DNA from: Nocardia takedensis NBRC 100417
Lineage (GTDB): Bacteria; Actinomycetota; Actinomycetes; Mycobacteriales; Mycobacteriaceae
DNA: 64,000 nt
Assembly: GCF_000308695.1 (NCBI RefSeq)
Contig: NZ_BAGG01000002.1
Location: 62,001 to 126,000 of the forward strand
Reading direction: 5' to 3'
Shown in pieces: positions 59,563 through 64,000 of the stretch (position 1 is the stretch's first letter; every line of letters begins with the position of its first letter). The translations under genes were made by a program, and so were the position numbers. The notes under the pieces were generated by a model that had not been told where the DNA came from, did no database searches, and was given only the letters and a program-made list of their open reading frames with translations.

Positions 59563-60039
59563 GTGCATGCCGAATCCCAGCTTCCCTCGCAGGCCGAACC
59601 GCCCCTGACGGGCGCGCTCGGGGGGCCGATCGGTCCGGAGGAGGCCGCGGGGATCGACCTGCGGACCCAGATCATCCGGTTCACCGTCACCGGCGGGCTC
59701 TCGGCGATCGTCGACTTCGGGCTCTACATGTTCTTGAAGGTGGTGGTGGGCCTGCCCACCAGCGGCGCGAAGGCGATCGGCTTCGTCGCGGGCACCACCA
59801 CCGCCTACCTGATCAACCGGCGGTGGACCTTCCAGGCGCCGCCGAGTCGGGCCCGTTTCGCGGCGGTGGTGGCGCTCTACGCCACCACCTTCGGCGTGCA
59901 GGTCGGTCTGAACGAGTTGATGGTGCGGTGGCTGGGCGATCAGGCGTGGCAGTTGACGGTGGCCTTCGTGATCGCGCAGGGCACGGCGACCGTCATCAAT
60001 TTCGTCGTCCAGCGCGCGGTGATCTTCAAACTCCGCTGA
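59563..60039 (+). CDS. GtrA-family membrane protein (Rv3789-like)
   Basis: 158 residues with a Pro/Glu-rich cytoplasmic head (about 40 residues) and four membrane helices of the GtrA type (FTVTGGLSAIVDFGLYMFL, GAKAIGFVAGTTTAYLINRRWTF, AAVVALYATTFGVQVGLNEL, LTVAFVIAQGTATVINFVVQR). The M. tuberculosis counterpart lies next to dprE1 and has been proposed to flip decaprenyl-phosphoryl-arabinose or to anchor AftA. Either role would fit here. GTG 59563, divergent from dprE1. Confidence 0.92.
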   Translation: MHAESQLPSQAEPPLTGALGGPIGPEEAAGIDLRTQIIRFTVTGGLSAIVDFGLYMFLKVVVGLPTSGAKAIGFVAGTTTAYLINRRWTFQAPPSRARFAAVVALYATTFGVQVGLNELMVRWLGDQAWQLTVAFVIAQGTATVINFVVQRAVIFKLR

Positions 60040-60331
60040 GCCCGGACAAGCGCGCCGACCGCGGTGCTCCCGGCTCCGGCGACACCGGAGACGGAGGCGA
60101 GGTCGTCGACCGCTGTGACTCCGGTCGCGGTGGCCACCTCGGCGAGTCCGTTGACCTGTCGAGACGCCTTGACACCGAAATGGTCACCCATGTCCATCCG
60201 TTCGATGAACGCGACCATCGCAGGATTGAGCGAATGCCGGTTCGCCGCCGCGATTTCCACGAATTTGCCCATTCCGACCGTTCGGAATATCGGGAGCGCG
60301 GCGGCGGTACCGGATCACACGACGGAAGCGC
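60040..60331 (-). other. Possible remnant of a gene, no confident product
   Basis: On the minus strand, an open frame from about 60308 (with ATG at 60272, MGKFVEIAAANRHSLNPAMV) shows coding-like amino-acid content for about 80 codons, then runs without a stop into the antisense of gtrA. An in-frame stop closes it just upstream. Nothing matches a family I know. It may be a decayed gene fragment. The region otherwise holds no clear signal. Confidence 0.3.
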
Positions 60332-62527
60332 TCACGCGGGAGTGAGCGAGACCGGGACGCCGTTGAGCACCGCGGTGCCCGATGGGACATCGATCACCGA
60401 ATCGTCGGTCAACACATTGGCGTTGACGCCCGCGTGCGCGCTCGCGACGCCCTGCGGGATCTCGCCGTGCCCCCACCCGTGCGGCAGGCTCACCACGCCC
60501 GGCATGATCGTGTCGGTCGGCTCGAGCACCACCGTCAGCGCGCCCGCCGCGGATTTCACCACGGCCCGCTCGCCGAGACCCAGACGCGCCACATCGGCCG
60601 GATTGATCTGCAACGTGCACCGATTGGTGCCGCTGACCAGCGCGGGCACATTGTGCAGCCAACTGTTGTTCGAGCGCAGGTGCCGTCGCCCGATCAGCAC
60701 GAAGTCCGGCGCGCGCTCGGTCAGCGCGGCGCGCATCCGCTCGACGTCGGCCAGCAGGGATGGCGGCGCGAGTTCCACCACGCGCGAGGCCGTCCGCAGC
60801 GCCTGCGCCAACCGGGGGCGCAGCGGTCCGAGATCGATCCCGTGCGGATTGTCCAGCAGCACCCGCAGATTCAGGCCGTCGGGGAAGTCGGACTCGAGTC
60901 GGTCCTCGTTCCACTCGCCGTAGGGGCCCAGGCGCAGCATCATGTCGATGCGCTGTTCGGTGGTGTTCTCCCCGTGCAGGTCGGGGCGGCGCTGGGCCAT
61001 CCCGACGCTGTCCAACGTGCTCGCGATGACCATCTCGTCCAGCGCCGCCAGCGGATCGCCGGTGTGCGGTTGCCCGCTGACGATCGCGGCCAGCGTCGCG
61101 AGGATCGCCGCCTCGGACGGGCCGTCCAGCGGCAGCAGCGGCCGCGAGTACCTGGCGTAGTTGCGCACCGCGAACTGCAACAGCGCGAAGTCGTAGTGCG
61201 GCACCTGCAACGGGCGCGGCGCGGGCAGGATGACGTCGGCGAAGCGGGTGGTCTCGTTGATGTAGCGGTCCACGCTGACCATGAACTCGAGCGTGGCGAA
61301 CGCCTCGGCCAGTCGGGGTCCGCTCGGCGCGGACAGCACCGGGTTGCCCGCCACCGTCACCAGCGCCTTGATCTGGCCCTCGCCCGCGGTGACGATCTCG
61401 TCGGCCAGCGTGGCCACCGGCAGTTCGCCCATGGATTCGGGCAGTTCGCGGACCCTGCTGATCCACCGGCCGACCTGGAACGGCTTGCTGCGGATGATCC
61501 CGCGGGCGGCGGCGGTGGACAGCATCGCGCCGCCGGGGGAGTCCAGGTTGCCGGTCAGCGTGTTGATCACCTCGACCAGCCACTGGGTGAGGGTGCCGTA
61601 TTCGGCGGTGCAGGTGCCGATGCGCGCGTACACAGCGGCCGTGGGCGCGGCGGCGAGTTCGCGGGCCAGACGCGTCACCGTGTCCGCGTCCACACCGGTG
61701 CGGGCCGCGACCACCTCGGGGGTGAAATCGGCGGCGGCCGCGCGCACCTCGTCCAGGCCGGCGACCTCGACGCGGATGTCGGTGAGATTCTCCTCGAACA
61801 GGGTCCGCACGATGCCGAACAACAGGTAGGGGTCGCTGGCGGGGCGGATGAACAGGTGCTCGTCGGCGAGTTTGGCGGTGCGGGTCAAGCGCGGGTCGAC
61901 CACGACCAAGCGACCGCCGCGCTTGCGCAGCGCCTTGAGCCGTCCGGGGAAATCCGGTGCCGTGCACACCGATCCGTTGGATTCGAGCGGGTTGGCCCCG
62001 AGGATCAGCAGGTAGTCGGTGCGGTCCAGGTCGGGGACCGGCACGACCAGCGGGTCACCGAACATCAGGCCGCTGGCGACCTGTTTGGGCATCTGGTCGG
62101 CGGTGCTGGCGGTGAACAGGTTCTTGGTGCCCAACGCGCGGATCAGCGCGGGGCCGTAGAGCGCGCCCGCGACGGTGTGGGCGGTCGGATTGCCCATGTA
62201 CAGCCCCGCGGACTGCTTGCCGTGCTCGGCCAGGACGGCGGGCAGACGGTCGGCGATGTAATCGAAAGCCTCCGCCCAGCTCGTCTCGCGCCAGGTGTCG
62301 GTCGCGCGGTCGCGGATGAGCGGAGCCGTGACCCGATCGGGGTCGGCGTCCAACTGACCGAGACTGGCTCCCTTGGGGCAGAGGAAGCCTTTGCTGAAGG
62401 GGTCGAGTTTGTCCCCGCGCACGGCGGTGACGTGATCGTCCTGGTCGAGGGTGATCTCGAGTCCGCAGACCGCCTCGCACAGCGGGCAGGTACGCAGGAG
62501 ATTGCGGGCGGTGGTGACTTCGGCCAT
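60332..62527 (-). CDS. Molybdopterin-dependent oxidoreductase
   Basis: 731 residues of the DMSO reductase/formate dehydrogenase superfamily. The N-terminal 4Fe-4S motif is intact (CPLCEAVCGLEI then CPKG: C-x2-C-x3-C-x27-C type). Molybdopterin-binding segments include YMGNPTAHT, GANPLESNGS and VVVDPRLTRTAKLADEHLFIRPASD, and the C-terminal molydopterin-dinucleotide domain has NRCTLQINPADVARLGL. There is no Tat signal, so it is cytoplasmic. The physiological substrate is unknown. ATG 62527 has GGGG upstream. It stands alone, unrelated to the wall genes. Confidence 0.93.
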   Translation of the reverse strand: MAEVTTARNLLRTCPLCEAVCGLEITLDQDDHVTAVRGDKLDPFSKGFLCPKGASLGQLDADPDRVTAPLIRDRATDTWRETSWAEAFDYIADRLPAVLAEHGKQSAGLYMGNPTAHTVAGALYGPALIRALGTKNLFTASTADQMPKQVASGLMFGDPLVVPVPDLDRTDYLLILGANPLESNGSVCTAPDFPGRLKALRKRGGRLVVVDPRLTRTAKLADEHLFIRPASDPYLLFGIVRTLFEENLTDIRVEVAGLDEVRAAAADFTPEVVAARTGVDADTVTRLARELAAAPTAAVYARIGTCTAEYGTLTQWLVEVINTLTGNLDSPGGAMLSTAAARGIIRSKPFQVGRWISRVRELPESMGELPVATLADEIVTAGEGQIKALVTVAGNPVLSAPSGPRLAEAFATLEFMVSVDRYINETTRFADVILPAPRPLQVPHYDFALLQFAVRNYARYSRPLLPLDGPSEAAILATLAAIVSGQPHTGDPLAALDEMVIASTLDSVGMAQRRPDLHGENTTEQRIDMMLRLGPYGEWNEDRLESDFPDGLNLRVLLDNPHGIDLGPLRPRLAQALRTASRVVELAPPSLLADVERMRAALTERAPDFVLIGRRHLRSNNSWLHNVPALVSGTNRCTLQINPADVARLGLGERAVVKSAAGALTVVLEPTDTIMPGVVSLPHGWGHGEIPQGVASAHAGVNANVLTDDSVIDVPSGTAVLNGVPVSLTPA

Positions 62528-62759
62528 ACCCCATCATCGCGCCGCGCGGGGCTGCGTCAATAGTGGCTGGGACAGATTCGGCCGGTATCCGCGGGGAGGC
62601 GGAGACCGGCCGTCGATCCAGTTGACCGCGAGCTATCGACTCGGCGGTGGGTCGCCGTGCGGTTCCGGCGCGGGCCGTGAACGCGGGACCCGACGCCACG
62701 TGGGCGTCGAGCGGCCGCCCGCTGTGCCGCGGGCAGGCCGGAACCGTTCGGCTGGTGGC

Positions 62760-62779
62760 GCTACCGGCGGACCGGTAGC
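62760..62779 (-). terminator. Hairpin after the small unknown gene
   Basis: GCTACCGG (62760-62767) pairs with CCGGTAGC (62772-62779) around a four-base loop, 24 bases beyond the stop of the minus-strand gene 62803-63306. No U-run. Confidence 0.45.
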
Positions 62780-62802
62780 ACTTGGTGCGTGGTGCGGGTG
62801 AC

Positions 62803-63306
62803 TCAGCAGGCGACGCTGGTGAGGGTCTCGCCGGTGCGGCGACGCGACAGCGACGAGCGCACGGCCGCCGCGATCGCGACCACCGGGGGCAACCAGCGGG
62901 CATCCTGCGGGGCGACGCTCCACTCGGCGGCGCCCGCCGCGGAGATCTGGGTGGGCGGCAGGGCGATGCCCGCGCCGTCGGTGTGCACGATCGCGCCCGC
63001 CTCGCGCAGCGCCTCGATCGCCATCGCGGCCTTGCGCAGGCCGGTGACGAGGTGGATCTCGCGGCGCTCGGCGCCGGGGATCACGATGACCGGGCCGGAC
63101 AGGTTGTTCGAGCGGAGGAACCGGCGCACATCGCCCGCGAGCTTCCCGCTGACCTCGACACCGGCCACTTCGTCGTCGGTGATCAGGCACAGACCGTTGG
63201 CCGTTTCGGCGACCGTCCACCCACGCGCGGTGTAGTCCTGCGCTGCGGCGGTCATGTCGGCCGCCGAGACGGAAGTCGGAAACGTGGTGCGCACTGTTTT
63301 CTCCAT
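62803..63306 (-). CDS. Uncharacterised protein with a weak primase/polymerase-like pattern
   Basis: 167 residues from ATG 63306 (GGGGA upstream). No signal or membrane segment. The stretch VIVIPGAERREIHLVTG, a helix, then GIALPPTQISAAGAAEWSVA and RWLPPVVAIAAAV recall the small actinobacterial proteins annotated as bifunctional primase/polymerase N-terminal domains, which share a VLLPTGR..FDVL...APPS...W..P..LP..A pattern. The acidic catalytic residues of true prim-pols are not evident, so this is at best a non-catalytic relative. I give the resemblance low weight and leave the gene unnamed. Confidence 0.7.
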   Translation of the reverse strand: MEKTVRTTFPTSVSAADMTAAAQDYTARGWTVAETANGLCLITDDEVAGVEVSGKLAGDVRRFLRSNNLSGPVIVIPGAERREIHLVTGLRKAAMAIEALREAGAIVHTDGAGIALPPTQISAAGAAEWSVAPQDARWLPPVVAIAAAVRSSLSRRRTGETLTSVAC

Positions 63307-63395
63307 TCCCCGATAGATCTTTGGGTCCTGCGTTCACGGGGGGTATCGACAGCAGGTGGGTGCGGCGTTACGGATGTTTCCGAAGAAGTTTCGGT

Positions 63396-63451
63396 TTGTA
63401 TGACGCGTCTCACTTCATAGAATCCGGCTATGACCGGGAGAACTTCTCCCG
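63396..63451 (+). promoter_or_regulatory. Promoter with downstream palindromic operator
   Basis: TTGTAT (63396-63401) and TAGAAT (63418-63423) are spaced by 16 bases and resemble a -35/-10 pair. The palindrome CGGGAGAA-C-TTCTCCCG (63435-63451) begins 12 bases after the -10, around the predicted transcript start, a good operator position for the following gene. Confidence 0.5.
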
Positions 63452-63505
63452 AAGTGGGTATCTCCTGCGGTTGGCCGGACGACGGGATGCGGGAAGGATC
63501 GCGCC

Positions 63506-64000
63506 ATGAGCGACGAAACCGGTGGCGCGGCGGGCGAGAACGTCCCCGACCCCGAGACCGAATCCCGTTGGATCGCCTGGAAAGCCCTGCCCGCGCGGGA
63601 GCGGACACCGGCGATGGAGGCCGATCGGCCCGCCGAACCCTTCGCGAGTCCGCGCGCATTCCGCACCTGGGCGGTCCAGGCCGCCCGCGGTCTGCTCGAC
63701 GTGCAGTTCCACCGTCCGGTCACCCGGACCTTGTTGCCGCTGGCCTACATGCTCGGTCTGGCCTTCGCGATCGGCGTCCCGATCGCGGTGACGGTGTTGA
63801 TGTGGCAGGTGTCGGCGGTGCTGGGGGTGGCGGCGGCGCTGATCGCGGTCCCGCTCGGCCTGACCATCGCGGCCGTGGTGCGACTGCTGTTGGAGTTCCT
63901 GGTGAACGCCTCGCGGTTGGCGGCGCGCGTCGAGCACATCAGCGATCTGGCCGACGATCTGTTCCAGGCGCTCTCGGATGTGGCCGAACCGGTCAATCAA
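63506..64000 (+). CDS. DUF4282-type membrane protein (partial, runs off the window)
   Basis: 165 codons without a stop to the window edge. ATG 63506 is preceded by GGGAAGGATC. An N-terminal charged stretch (about 65 residues) leads to GLLDVQFHRPVTRTLLPLAYM and two hydrophobic helices, followed by RLLLEFLVNASRLAARVEHI. This pair of helices with Arg/Glu at the end of the second is typical of DUF4282 proteins, of unknown function. It has a plausible promoter with a palindromic operator. Confidence 0.7.
   Translation, partial: MSDETGGAAGENVPDPETESRWIAWKALPARERTPAMEADRPAEPFASPRAFRTWAVQAARGLLDVQFHRPVTRTLLPLAYMLGLAFAIGVPIAVTVLMWQVSAVLGVAAALIAVPLGLTIAAVVRLLLEFLVNASRLAARVEHISDLADDLFQALSDVAEPVNQ

Overview
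The window is a high-GC actinobacterial chromosome segment from a mycolic-acid-containing genus (Mycobacteriales). Nocardia is the best guess, Rhodococcus or a relative is possible. The evidence is the contiguous set of mycolyl-arabinogalactan cell-wall genes in nearly the order known from Mycobacterium tuberculosis Rv3789-Rv3813: HAD phosphatase, PGRP amidase, glf, glfT2, PAP2, ubiA, aftB, antigen-85 mycolyltransferases, cutinase-like culp6, fadD32, pks13, accD4, emb genes, aftA, dprE2, dprE1 and gtrA. I see no rRNA, tRNA, insertion sequence, prophage or CRISPR array. All functional calls come from reading translated sequence and motifs; no database search was run.

Layout. 1-2.2 kb: the end of an unknown gene, a GntR regulator with a translationally coupled fatty-acid-hydroxylase-like membrane protein, and a divergent Nudix hydrolase. 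2.2-10 kb: a minus-strand peptide-type ABC transporter operon (two permeases, a fused double ATPase, two paralogous lipoprotein binding proteins, a terminal membrane protein), mostly joined by 4-base stop/start overlaps. 10.2-19 kb: a Pro/Tyr-repeat membrane protein, HAD phosphatase, divergent amidase and SpoIID-like wall proteins, a TipA-type MerR regulator, a small membrane protein, and a TetR/SDR divergent pair with a double operator.

19-25.7 kb (plus strand): glf-glfT2-PAP2-ubiA-aftB, which makes UDP-galactofuranose, polymerises galactan, makes the decaprenyl-phosphate pentose donor precursor and adds terminal arabinose. 26-33.2 kb: five tandem antigen-85-type mycolyltransferases, the last fused to LGFP repeats; the first two share a 119-base identical block. 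33.3-45 kb: DUF732 lipoprotein, cutinase-like lipase, an F420-type luciferase-like oxidoreductase, then fadD32-pks13-accD4, the mycolic-acid condensation machinery. 45-49 kb: cyclophilin and a first Emb arabinosyltransferase.

49.2-59.5 kb (minus strand): dprE1-dprE2-aftA, an unassigned polytopic GT-C-like protein, and a second Emb, convergent with the first. Between the two Emb genes lie two perfect terminator-like hairpins, an unannotatable 52-codon gene and an AT-rich palindrome pair. 59.5-64 kb: gtrA, a probable gene remnant, a molybdopterin oxidoreductase, a small protein with a weak primase/polymerase-like pattern, and the start of a DUF4282-type membrane protein.

The genes form one assembly line. 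DprE1/DprE2 and UbiA make decaprenyl-phosphoryl-arabinose. GlfT2 builds galactan from Glf product. AftA, Emb and AftB add arabinan. FadD32, AccD4 and Pks13 make the mycolate, and the antigen-85 enzymes transfer it to the wall. Four of these genes (glf, emb, dprE1, gtrA) appear to have leaderless promoters with a -10 box 7-8 bases before the start codon. The most unusual points are the five-copy mycolyltransferase array with signs of gene conversion, the split convergent emb arrangement with an extra GT-C-like protein, and the inserted oxidoreductase in the mycolate operon.
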